Source: Cupriavidus basilensis
Lineage (GTDB): Bacteria; Pseudomonadota; Gammaproteobacteria; Burkholderiales; Burkholderiaceae
Length of the DNA: 64,000 bases
Direction of reading: 5' to 3'
Assembly (NCBI RefSeq): GCF_000832305.1
Contig: NZ_CP010537.1
Span: forward strand, 1,240,001 to 1,304,000
In this document: positions 1 to 7,687 of the stretch, one piece after another
How positions within the stretch are numbered: the stretch's first letter is position 1
Layout of the letters: every line of letters begins with the position of its first letter
The notes under the pieces: model-generated
Databases searched by the model: none
Told to the model about the DNA's origin: nothing
Seen by the model: the letters and a program-made list of their open reading frames with translations, nothing else
Position numbers and translations under genes: made by a program

Positions 1-7
1 TGACTGG

Positions 8-925
8 CTAACTCGCTAGCAGGCCGCCGCACCTAGCGGCCTGCGCCCATTGCACGAACCCGGCATGGCGCGCCAGCAGGCGGCGTGCCGTGTTGTAGTC
101 CGGCGAATCGATGCGCGGGCCCTGCGCGGGCTTGCCGTCGCGCGCCGCCTCGTACCTGCCAACCCTGTCTTGCGCCTGCGCGACCTGCTGCGCCGATGGT
201 GTCAGCGCGGCGTGTATCGCGGCGACCTGATGCGGGAACACCGTGCATTTCGCCTTCAGCCCGATCCGCCGGGCCCAGGCGAGGTCCGCAGCCAGCGCCG
301 TAGCATCCTGGTAGTTGAACGGACAGTCGATCGGCACGCAGCCTGCGGCGATGCAGTCCACCAGGAAGCGCGCGCGCACATGATGCAGCTCGATGCCGTC
401 CGGGCCGCGCACCGCGTCAAGATCCGCGCTCAGGTCTTCCGCCGCCAGCAGGCAGGCACTGACGCGCGGGCTGGCCGACAGGATGGCTGGCGCGGCAACG
501 ATGCCCCGCGCTGATTCCAACGTCGGCACGATCTCGGTGTGGCCATGCGGCAGGCCAAGCTCGCGCTCAAGGCCGGTGATCTGCTGGTCGAGCGCCAGGA
601 TCTGCGCGCCCGACTCGGTGTGCGGCAGCAGGACCGCCGCGGGCGCACCCGGCAGCACGCCGTGCAGGTCATCCAGCCCGTCGCCATCCAGCTTGTTGAT
701 GCGCACGGCGCCGACAATGCCGCGTGCCCGGCATTCGCCCATCAGGGCGGCGATCCGCGCGCGCGCCGCGGGACGGTCCGCGGGGCTGGTGAATTCCTCC
801 AGGTCGGCGACCACCACATCCGGGCCGCTTTCCAGCGCCGCGTGCTGGCGCACGGGGTCCAGGCCGGGCACGAACAGCCAGCTGCGCCGCAGTCCTGGCG
901 GCCGTCTTGTCGCTTGGGCGTTCAT
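8..925 (-). CDS. CitE-like / HpcH-HpaI family C-C lyase
   Basis: A 305-residue member of the citrate lyase beta subunit-like (HpcH/HpaI aldolase) family. Such enzymes cleave or form acyl-CoA or 2-oxo acid C-C bonds in a metal-dependent TIM barrel. Family landmarks are visible: RSWLFVPG (14-21), the acidic DLEEF strand (41-45), Arg75 in AVRIN, PTLESARG with Glu137, the metal-type AAEDLSADL (161-169) and a C-terminal TVFPHQV. CitE usually has DLED and a Lys where this protein has DLEE and LPHTES, so the substrate probably differs from citrate or malyl-CoA. The start codon overlaps the stop of the upstream RraA-like gene (ATGA), so the two are translationally coupled, and GGGAGA precedes the start. 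It is the last gene of the permease-RraA-CitE operon. The fold is clear; the substrate is unknown. Confidence 0.85.
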   Translation of the reverse strand: MNAQATRRPPGLRRSWLFVPGLDPVRQHAALESGPDVVVADLEEFTSPADRPAARARIAALMGECRARGIVGAVRINKLDGDGLDDLHGVLPGAPAAVLLPHTESGAQILALDQQITGLERELGLPHGHTEIVPTLESARGIVAAPAILSASPRVSACLLAAEDLSADLDAVRGPDGIELHHVRARFLVDCIAAGCVPIDCPFNYQDATALAADLAWARRIGLKAKCTVFPHQVAAIHAALTPSAQQVAQAQDRVGRYEAARDGKPAQGPRIDSPDYNTARRLLARHAGFVQWAQAARCGGLLAS

Positions 926-1578
926 GGCGTTTCTCCCGTGGCGGGCGCGTGGCCATCGCCCTGGAACAGCACGGCACTGGCCGGCTCGCCCGCCTGCAGC
1001 CGGGCCAGGATTGCCGGCTCGGCTTGATCGGAAGCCAGCGCCTGGCCGATGATGCCGGCGGCGACTTCCGGCGCCAGGAACAGCACGCCGTTGTCATCCG
1101 CCAGCACGATGTCTCCCGGGTTGACGGTGACGCCGCCGCAGATCACCGGCGCATTGACGGCGCTGCCGCCGTCGTCGATGCGCTTGGTGGTCAGCACGCT
1201 GGTGCCGCGCGCGAACACCGGCATCCCCATGGCGCGCAGCTCCAGGATGTCCGTCACCACGCCGTCCACGATGATGCCCCTGGCGCCGGCGCACAAGGCC
1301 GCGGTGCCGGTGACGGCGCCAACGGGGGCATGCGCATGGTCGCCGCAGGCATCGATCACCAGCACATCGCCGGGCGCGAGGCTGGCCAGCGCCCGGTTCA
1401 CGGCAATGGCGTTGGGCGTGGCCAGGCGCAGCGTGACGGCACGGCCAACGACCTTCACGTTGGGCGCGAGCGCGCGGATCTCGTGGCTGGCAAAGCCGTC
1501 TTCAAGGAAGTGCCCGAGCGTGGGGAAGCTCACGCGTTCAAGCTGGCGCAGCAGCGCCGTGTCAAGTCTGGCTTGCAT
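922..1578 (-). CDS. RraA-like / HMG-aldolase family protein
   Basis: A 218-residue member of the RraA / 4-hydroxy-4-methyl-2-oxoglutarate aldolase family. True aldolases of this family use a divalent metal and an Arg-Asp pair to split 4-hydroxy-4-carboxy 2-oxo acids to pyruvate. The glycine-rich core is present: HAPVGAVTG, GARGIIVDGVVTD, ICGGVTVNPGDIVLADDNGV. In the VDGxxRD motif the Arg that normally binds pyruvate is Thr109 here, while Asp110 is kept, so ordinary aldolase chemistry is doubtful. The ATG at 1578 has a weak GTGAG upstream; an in-frame GTG at 1587, abutting the permease stop, would add three residues. The gene lies between the permease and the CitE-like lyase and overlaps the latter by four bases. 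The family is clear, the function is not. Confidence 0.8.
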   Translation of the reverse strand: MQARLDTALLRQLERVSFPTLGHFLEDGFASHEIRALAPNVKVVGRAVTLRLATPNAIAVNRALASLAPGDVLVIDACGDHAHAPVGAVTGTAALCAGARGIIVDGVVTDILELRAMGMPVFARGTSVLTTKRIDDGGSAVNAPVICGGVTVNPGDIVLADDNGVLFLAPEVAAGIIGQALASDQAEPAILARLQAGEPASAVLFQGDGHAPATGETP

Positions 1579-1587
1579 GGCGCTCAC

Positions 1588-2940
1588 TCAGGACAGCGAG
1601 GTGGTGGCGTCCACCCCGGTGGCCGCCGCCGGGGCATGCCTGCTGAGCGTCTCGGCCAGCAGCAACAGCGCGACGGCGGAAATCAGCGCGGAGCCGATCA
1701 TGTACCACGCAACGGAAGAGCCGCGGCCCGTGGCGGACAGCAACGCGGTGGTGATGATCGGCGTGGCGGCGCTCCCCAGCAGCCCGGACAGCATGTAGCT
1801 GATCGACAGGCCCGAGTAACGCACCTTGGTGCCGAACAGCTCCGCCAGGAACGTGGCGATCGGGCCGTAGTTGGCCGCGAAGGCGCTCATCATCAGCAGG
1901 TAGCCGAGCAGGGCGAACGAGAACACCTTGGTGTCCAGCAGCCAGAACAGCGGGAAGGCCAGCAGCGCCTCGGCGATGATGCCGCCGATGATCACCGGCT
2001 TGCGGCCCACCTTGTCCGACAGCAGGCCAAACAGCGGCAGCAGCACGATGCACAGCGCGCACGAGAGCAGCGCGATGGTGAGCATCTGATTGCGGGAGAA
2101 GCCAAGCGTCTGCGTGCCGTACGTCAGCCCGAACGCCACGATCAGGTTGAAGGCCGTGCCGGTCGACATCGTCGCGATGCCGCCCAGCAGGACCTGCTTC
2201 CACGATTTCGTCAGCACTTCGGCCAGCGGAATCTTCACCTGCGCGGCGGTGGCCTTGACCTTGCTGAACGACGGCGTTTCCGACGTGTTCAGGCGGATGT
2301 ACATGCCCACGCCCACCAGCAAGACGCTGGCCAGGAACGGAATGCGCCAGCCCCAGGACAGCAGCGCCTCATTCGGCAGCACGGCATTGCAGAGCAGGAA
2401 CGCCAGGTTGGCGATCAGCGTGCCGGCGGGCACGCCGATCTGCACCCACGATCCGTACAGGCCGCGCTTGTCGGCCGGGGCGTGTTCCACCGCCATCAGC
2501 ACCGCGCCGCCCCACTCGCCGCCCAGGGCCAGGCCCTGTATCACGCGCAAGGTGAGCAGCAGGATGGGCGCCCAGATACCGATCGAGCGGTAGTCCGGCA
2601 GCAGGCCGATGGCAAAGGTGGCCGAGCCCATCATGATGAGCGAGATCAGCAGCATGGACTTGCGGCCGACCTTGTCGCCGAAGTGGCCGAACAGCGCGGC
2701 GCCGAGGATACGGGCCAGATAGGCCGATGCGAAGGTGCCAAAGGCGAGCAGCGTGCCGGTGAGCGGGTCGAAGGCCGGGAAGAAGACCTTGTTGAAGACC
2801 AGGGCCGAGGCCGTGGCGAAGATAAACAGGTCATACCACTCGACCGTGGTGCCGATGACGCTGGCCGCGGCGATCTTCTTCATGTTGCGGGGCGCTCGCC
2901 CGGCTTCGGGCTGGTGGATGGGGGCGTGGTCGGGGTTCAT
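1588..2940 (-). CDS. MFS permease, metabolite:H+ symporter (MHS) type
   Basis: A 450-residue inner-membrane transporter of the MHS branch of the major facilitator superfamily (relatives of ShiA, ProP and KgtP), which take up organic acids or osmolytes with protons. The N-terminal EWYDLFIFATAS segment, the GHFGDKVGRK loop between TM2 and TM3 and the RVIQGLALGGEWGGA segment are diagnostic, and twelve hydrophobic segments can be followed. It is the first gene of the minus-strand operon ending with the RraA-like and CitE-like genes. Two GntR-type operators (3028 and 3102) lie upstream of its start. It presumably imports the compound handled by this locus; the substrate cannot be read from the sequence. 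Confidence 0.9.
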   Translation of the reverse strand: MNPDHAPIHQPEAGRAPRNMKKIAAASVIGTTVEWYDLFIFATASALVFNKVFFPAFDPLTGTLLAFGTFASAYLARILGAALFGHFGDKVGRKSMLLISLIMMGSATFAIGLLPDYRSIGIWAPILLLTLRVIQGLALGGEWGGAVLMAVEHAPADKRGLYGSWVQIGVPAGTLIANLAFLLCNAVLPNEALLSWGWRIPFLASVLLVGVGMYIRLNTSETPSFSKVKATAAQVKIPLAEVLTKSWKQVLLGGIATMSTGTAFNLIVAFGLTYGTQTLGFSRNQMLTIALLSCALCIVLLPLFGLLSDKVGRKPVIIGGIIAEALLAFPLFWLLDTKVFSFALLGYLLMMSAFAANYGPIATFLAELFGTKVRYSGLSISYMLSGLLGSAATPIITTALLSATGRGSSVAWYMIGSALISAVALLLLAETLSRHAPAAATGVDATTSLS

Positions 2941-3027
2941 GAGGCTTTCCAGTAATGCGCGCAGGCTTGGGCACGCGTGAGGTAAGGGGGCCGGTGCTAG
3001 GTGATGCTTTAGGTATTTTTGTTCGGG

Positions 3028-3112
3028 TGGTCAGGCCAATATAGCGTAGATGGCCGATAAATTAAGCGTAATAGGTAGTTGTTCTAGGTCAGGTGGGCGG
3101 GTGGTCCGGCCT
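3028..3112. promoter_or_regulatory. Two GntR-family operators upstream of the permease operon
   Basis: TGGTCAGGCCA at 3028-3038 and TGGTCCGGCCT at 3102-3112 match the repeated motif found around the adjacent FadR-type regulator (consensus TGGTCNGNCCA, close to the TGGTnnnACCA half-site arrangement of FadR-subfamily proteins). They lie in the 374-bp gap between the regulator and the minus-strand permease. The gap otherwise holds only AT-rich DNA (about 3005-3090) and no gene, so the permease operon probably has its own regulated promoter. Confidence 0.6.
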
Positions 3113-3314
3113 GTTGTGGCGAATTTCACCACTTCGGCTTCGTTAACGCAAGCCACGTGCCAACAACAAAAGTGCCTAAATAGCACTTTTCGTTAAGGTC
3201 TGCGTGTGGAATTGGTGCGAAAGTGGGCGGCTGGGGGAGCCAGGTTGGGCCTGGCTTGCACCAGCGATGTGCGCTCGGACCCGGTATGTCCGGCCCGGCA
3301 AGGGTCTGTCTGGC

Positions 3315-4064
3315 CTACTCGGCGATGTCTTCGGACAGGCGCGACACAATCGCCAGCAGGTGGAACGACATGGCGTGGCGCGCCCGGATGGGGTCCCGCG
3401 CCACAATCGCGCTGACGATGCGGTCGTGCTCGCCAACCGCCGCGCGCCAGGCAGACGCGTCCACAAAGTGCTTGTCGAGCCGCTTATACAAGGGGCTGGC
3501 TTCGCACAGATCCCATACATGGGTGACCACCGATGCCAGCGCCGCATTGCCGCAAGCATCGGCGATGGCCTGGTGGAAGGCTCGGTCATGCGCGAAGTCG
3601 CCAGCTTCCGGCGACTGATCGGGGTTCATCTTCCGGTGCGCCTCTTCGATGGCGGCGATCTGCTCGGGGGTGCCTTGCTGGGCCGCCAGCGCCGCGCATT
3701 CCGGTTCGAACAGCGTGCGCGTCTCGATCAGCTCGAACGGGCTGGCTTCCAGCGCCGCGCCCAGGCGGGCATCGATCTCGGCAGCCGGATCGGGCTCGGT
3801 GCCGTTGGTGGCGGCCTGCCCGTTCTCCTTGGGTTCCAGCACGAATACGCCGCTGCCGACGCGCACCTCGATATAGCCGCCGATCTCGAGCGCGATCAAC
3901 GCTTCGCGCAAGGTCGAGCGCGCGACGTTGAGCTGCTCGGCCAGCTCGCGCTCCGCGGGCAGGCGCTCGCCGGGGGCGAACTCGCCTGCGCTGATTTTCT
4001 TGGCAATCTGGTCGGCGATCAGCCGGTAAAGGCGCTGCGCTGAAACCGCTTGAAGTAAGGACAT
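3315..4064 (-). CDS. GntR family regulator, FadR/FCD subfamily
   Basis: A 249-residue transcription factor. An N-terminal winged helix-turn-helix (about 8-75, with ERLPAERELAEQLNVARSTL) is followed by an all-helical FCD ligand domain (about 105-235). The FCD domain carries metal-site-type residues in HDRAFHQAI, VVTHVWDL and GEHDRIV, and such domains bind small carboxylates. The gene lies between the two operons it most likely controls. Operator-like sites flank it on both sides: two before the permease operon, two upstream of its own start (4093 and 4176) and three before the aminotransferase. Autoregulation and control of both operons are inferred from those sites. Confidence 0.9.
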   Translation of the reverse strand: MSLLQAVSAQRLYRLIADQIAKKISAGEFAPGERLPAERELAEQLNVARSTLREALIALEIGGYIEVRVGSGVFVLEPKENGQAATNGTEPDPAAEIDARLGAALEASPFELIETRTLFEPECAALAAQQGTPEQIAAIEEAHRKMNPDQSPEAGDFAHDRAFHQAIADACGNAALASVVTHVWDLCEASPLYKRLDKHFVDASAWRAAVGEHDRIVSAIVARDPIRARHAMSFHLLAIVSRLSEDIAE

Positions 4065-4092
4065 GAAGGCAAGGCCGCTGCAAATTGACTGA

Positions 4093-4186
4093 TGGTCTGA
4101 TCAATACAGCAAAACCCGGTGTCTGTTCAAGGGGCAGGGTGGGTTTCTCCCCGCTTTCCGGGGCGCCTGCGGGAGTGGTCCGGCCA
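4093..4186. promoter_or_regulatory. GntR-type operators upstream of the regulator gene
   Basis: TGGTCTGATCA at 4093-4103 and TGGTCCGGCCA at 4176-4186 lie 29 and 112 bp upstream of the regulator's ATG on the minus strand. The second and the site at 3028 both continue into CAATAT, so conservation extends beyond the 11-bp core. The position fits autoregulation. Confidence 0.6.
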
Positions 4187-4298
4187 ATATGGCCTCGGAT
4201 TGGCGGCAATCCGGGTGTGCGCTTCGGGTGCTTTCGGTCAACTTTCCCGCACATCGCTGTGCGTGTTCCGGGCAAAACGTGAAGTAATCGCCATCAAT

Positions 4299-4445
4299 TG
4301 GACTGACCACCCTGTCAAAAAATCAAAAGTTTTGGCATTTTTTCTGCGAAAGCCATAGAATTGGTCCGGCCATCGGTTGAGTTACAAGCCAGGCGACGCA
4401 AAAAGCGGCTTTAGCGCCATCCGACGGGTCGCACTGGTCTGACCC
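4299..4445 (+). promoter_or_regulatory. Promoter of the aminotransferase operon with three GntR operators
   Basis: Three sites lie here: TGGACTGACCA (4299-4309; the reverse complement fits the consensus), TGGTCCGGCCA (4362-4372) and TGGTCTGACCC (4435-4445). A sigma70-like promoter can be drawn as TTGGCA (4332-4337), an 18-bp spacer and TAGAAT (4356-4361), which puts the middle operator directly over the start point. That arrangement suits repression. Spacings between the last sites (63 and 73 bp) would permit looping or cooperative binding. Confidence 0.6.
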
Positions 4446-4506
4446 TAAGCCTGACCCGGAGTGCTTTCCCCCGATTTCCCGGCCGGCCCCTCGTGGCGCT
4501 AGCCGT

Positions 4507-4529
4507 CCAGATCCAGATCCAGATCCAGA
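4507..4529 (+). repeat. Short tandem hexamer repeat CCAGAT in the leader
   Basis: Three full CCAGAT units plus a partial CCAGA lie in the untranslated leader, 36 bp before the chosen aminotransferase start. An upstream in-frame CTG/GTG-type start would read through the repeat as Gln-Ile pairs, but no good ribosome site supports that. The copy number of such repeats can vary by slippage; whether it matters here is unknown. Confidence 0.6.
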
Positions 4530-4564
4530 CAAGACAGCAGGACACCAATGCAATGGAGCATGCA

Positions 4565-5827
4565 ATGAAGAACGCAGACCTGGTACGCCGCAAAGATGCC
4601 GCCACGCCCCGTGGCGTTGGTGTGATGTGCAACTTCTATGCCGAGCGCGCCGAAAACTCGGAACTGTGGGATGTCGAAGGCAACCGCTACATCGACTTCG
4701 CGGCCGGCATCGCCGTGCTCAATACCGGTCACCGCCATCCGCGCCTGGTGCAAGCCATGCAGGCGCAGATGGAGCGCTTCACGCACACCGCCTACCAGAT
4801 CGTGCCCTACGCCAGCTATATCGAACTGGCCGAGAAGATCAACGCCCGCGCGCCGGGCGCGTTCGCCAAGAAGACCGCGTTTTTCACCACCGGCGCCGAG
4901 GCCGTCGAGAACGCCATCAAGATTGCCCGTGCGGCCACCGGGCGCCCTGGCGTCATTGCCTTCTCTGGCGGTTTCCACGGCCGCACCATGATGGGCATGG
5001 CGCTGACCGGCAAGGTCGTGCCGTACAAGGTGGGGTTTGGCCCGTTCCCGGGCGACGTGTTCCACGCGCCCTACCCGTACGGGTTGCATGGCGTGAGCGT
5101 GCAGGATTCGATCAACGCGCTGCACCAGTTGTTCAAGGCGGACGTGGACCCGAAGCGGGTCGCGGCCATCATCTTCGAGCCGGTCCAGGGCGAGGGCGGT
5201 TTCAACGTGGCACCCGCCGAGTTCGTGCGCGCGCTGCGCGCCATCTGCGACGAGCACGGCATCCTGCTGGTGGCCGATGAGGTGCAGACGGGATTTGGCC
5301 GCACCGGCAAGCTCTTCGCCATGGAGCACTACGACGTCACGCCGGACCTGACCACCATGGCCAAGAGCCTGGCCGGCGGCATGCCTTTGTCGGCCGTTTG
5401 CGGCCGGGCCGAGATCATGGACGCGCCGGCCCCCGGCGGGCTGGGCGGCACCTACGCCGGCAACCCGCTGGCGGTGGCTTCGGCGCTGGCGGTGCTGGAC
5501 GTGCTGGAGAGCGAGAAGCTGATCGAGCGCGGCGCCGCGCTCGGCCAGCGGCTGCAGGACAAGCTCGATGGCCTGAAGTCGCGCGTGCCGGAGATCGGCG
5601 AGGTGCGCGGCGTGGGCGCCATGATTGCCGTGGAGTTCCGCAAGGCCGACGGCCGCCCCGATCCCGAATTCACGCGGCAAGTGCAAGACCGCGCCCTGGA
5701 GCGCGGCCTGCTGCTGCTCTCCTGCGGAGTCTACGGCAACGTGGTGCGCTTCCTGTTCCCGCTGACCATCCCCGATGCCGTGATGGACGAAGGGCTGGGC
5801 ATCCTGGAGGCCGCGCTCCTGCAGTAA
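4565..5827 (+). CDS. gabT: Class III PLP aminotransferase, 4-aminobutyrate transaminase type
   Basis: A 420-residue class III aminotransferase very like GabT (about 420-426 residues). It moves an omega-amino group (GABA, beta-alanine or similar) to 2-oxoglutarate, giving a semialdehyde. The PLP Lys267 sits in TTMAKSLAGG, Asp238 in VADEVQTGFGRTG, and the phosphate-binding segment is TTGAEAVENAIK (108-119). The ATG at 4565 is preceded by GGAG at a good distance and gives the usual family N-terminus MKNADL; the ATG at 4553 would add four residues. It is the first gene of a plus-strand operon with a ThDP enzyme, a carbamoylase and an aldehyde dehydrogenase. The context suggests it acts on the amine released by the carbamoylase, so the true substrate may not be GABA. 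Confidence 0.88.
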   Translation: MKNADLVRRKDAATPRGVGVMCNFYAERAENSELWDVEGNRYIDFAAGIAVLNTGHRHPRLVQAMQAQMERFTHTAYQIVPYASYIELAEKINARAPGAFAKKTAFFTTGAEAVENAIKIARAATGRPGVIAFSGGFHGRTMMGMALTGKVVPYKVGFGPFPGDVFHAPYPYGLHGVSVQDSINALHQLFKADVDPKRVAAIIFEPVQGEGGFNVAPAEFVRALRAICDEHGILLVADEVQTGFGRTGKLFAMEHYDVTPDLTTMAKSLAGGMPLSAVCGRAEIMDAPAPGGLGGTYAGNPLAVASALAVLDVLESEKLIERGAALGQRLQDKLDGLKSRVPEIGEVRGVGAMIAVEFRKADGRPDPEFTRQVQDRALERGLLLLSCGVYGNVVRFLFPLTIPDAVMDEGLGILEAALLQ

Positions 5828-5933
5828 CCGCCGGCGCGCAAGCCCAGGCCCGCAAACATCGCATTCAAGACTTCGAAGGATCGCCGCACCCAGGCTGAAG
5901 CGCGCGGCGATCGCAAAAACGGAATTCACGACC

Positions 5934-7661
5934 ATGAACAAGCAATCGCCGCAAGCACTGCCGGCGCGCACAGCGCGCAACGGCGGCCAGATCCTCATCG
6001 ACCAACTGATCATCCAGGGCGTGAAACGCGTCTTCCTGGTGCCGGGCGAAAGCTATCTGCCTTGCATCGATGCGCTGTACGACCATCAGGACAAGATCCA
6101 GCCCATCGTGTGCCGGCAAGAGAGCGGGGCGGGCTATATGGCGGAGGCGCAAGGCAAGCTGACCGGCGAGCCCGGCATCTGCTTTGTCACGCGCGGCCCC
6201 GGCGCCACCAATGCCAGCATCGCCGTGCACACCGCCTACCAGGATTCGACCCCCATGATCCTGTTCGTTGGCCAGGTCGGCAACGATTTCTACGAGCGCG
6301 AAGCGTTCCAGGAGGTCGACTACCGCCGCATGTTTGGCCAGATGACCAAATGGGTGGCGCAGATCGACCGCACCGAGCGCATTCCCGAATTCATCGCGCG
6401 CGCCTTCGCGGTGGCCACCAGCGGGCGGCCCGGCCCGGTCGTGCTGGCGTTGCCCGAAGACACGCTGTGGGGCAAGGCCACGGTGGCCGACGTGCCACGT
6501 TACCGCCGTGCCCACAGCGCGCCGACGCCCGACGCCGTGGCCTCGCTGGCCGAACTGATCGAGCAGGCGGAGCGCCCGTTCCTGCTGCTGGGCGGATCGG
6601 GCTGGACGCCGGCGGCCTCGCGGCAGATGGAAGGGTTTGCCGAGCGCTTCGCGCTGCCGGTCGGGGTAGCCTGGCGCCGCCTGGAGTGCTTCGACAACCA
6701 TCATCCCAACTTTGCCGGGCACGTGGGCTGGGCCATGCCCGAATCGCTGCGCAAGCGCGTACAGGAAAGCGACCTGCTGATCGCCGTGGGCACGCGCATG
6801 GGCGAGGCCACCAGCGAGGGCTACACGGTGGTGGAAAGCCCGCTGCCCAGGCAGAGGCTGGTCCATGTGTACCCCGACGCCAATGAGCTTGGCCGCGTGT
6901 TTCATCCCACGCTGCCGATTGCCGCGGACGTGGTTTCGTTTGCCGCCGCGGTGGCCGAACTCTCCCCATCGCGTTCCCCGGGGGCGCGCAACGCCGGGCA
7001 CGACGCCCACCAGGTGTACCTGGCCGAGCAGGAACCCAAGGCCGCGCCGGGCGCCCTCAACCTCAACGTGGCCGCCTGCCACGTCCGCGACAACGTGCCG
7101 CAGGACACCTGCATTACCGTTGGCGCGGGCAACTATGCCTTGTATCCGCATGCCTACTACCGCTTCAAGGGCGTTGGCACCAGCCTCGCGCCGACCGTGG
7201 GATCGATGGGCTACGGCCTGCCGGCGGCCATTGCCGCCAAGCTCGAGAACCCCGATCGCACCGTGATCTGCTATGCGGGCGATGGTTGCTTCCAGATGAA
7301 CCTGCAGGAACTCGGCGTTGCCATGCAGTACCGGGTCGGCATCGTCGTGCTGGTCTTCAACAACGGCATCTGGGGCACCATCCGCGCGCACCAGGAGCGC
7401 GAGTTCCCGGGCCGCACCGTGGCGCTTGGCTTCGACAATCCGGAGTTCAGCGAACTGATCCGCGCCTATCGCGGGTATGGAGAAATTGTCGCCAGCGATG
7501 AAGCGTTCGGTCCCGCTTTTGCGCGTGCCCTTGCATTCGCCAACACCCAGCAGCTGCCTGCCTTGCTGGAGCTGCGTTATGACGCGGACGGCATCGCGCC
7601 GGGCATGACCTTGTCGCAGATCCGCTCGGACGCACTTGCCCGGCAAGCGGGCGCGAAGTAA
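5934..7661 (+). CDS. Thiamine diphosphate-dependent enzyme (acetolactate synthase-like)
   Basis: A 575-residue enzyme with the three domains of the acetolactate synthase / 2-oxo acid decarboxylase superfamily: an N-terminal Pyr domain with the cofactor-activating Glu63 (CRQESGAGYMAEAQG), a central domain near 200-330, and a C-terminal PP domain with the GDG...NN metal motif (GDGCFQMNLQEL and VFNNGIWG). It should decarboxylate or carboligate a 2-oxo acid or activated aldehyde. It lacks close similarity to one named branch by eye, so decarboxylase, carboligase and hydrolase roles all remain possible. It lies between a transaminase and a carbamoylase/ALDH pair. A transaminase - oxo-acid decarboxylase - aldehyde dehydrogenase sequence would make sense but is an inference. 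Confidence 0.82.
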   Translation: MNKQSPQALPARTARNGGQILIDQLIIQGVKRVFLVPGESYLPCIDALYDHQDKIQPIVCRQESGAGYMAEAQGKLTGEPGICFVTRGPGATNASIAVHTAYQDSTPMILFVGQVGNDFYEREAFQEVDYRRMFGQMTKWVAQIDRTERIPEFIARAFAVATSGRPGPVVLALPEDTLWGKATVADVPRYRRAHSAPTPDAVASLAELIEQAERPFLLLGGSGWTPAASRQMEGFAERFALPVGVAWRRLECFDNHHPNFAGHVGWAMPESLRKRVQESDLLIAVGTRMGEATSEGYTVVESPLPRQRLVHVYPDANELGRVFHPTLPIAADVVSFAAAVAELSPSRSPGARNAGHDAHQVYLAEQEPKAAPGALNLNVAACHVRDNVPQDTCITVGAGNYALYPHAYYRFKGVGTSLAPTVGSMGYGLPAAIAAKLENPDRTVICYAGDGCFQMNLQELGVAMQYRVGIVVLVFNNGIWGTIRAHQEREFPGRTVALGFDNPEFSELIRAYRGYGEIVASDEAFGPAFARALAFANTQQLPALLELRYDADGIAPGMTLSQIRSDALARQAGAK

Positions 7662-7687
7662 TGGCCACGACGGCAAGGAGAGAGACC

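Noticed and set aside
907..2955. Very long plus-strand open frame opposite the permease/RraA genes
   Set aside because: Its protein is rich in Arg, Gln, His and Gly without any motif and lies antisense to three well-recognised genes; it is a by-product of GC-rich codon bias. The same holds for the long frames opposite 4.5-6.0, 17.7-19.4 and 53.2-54.3 kb.
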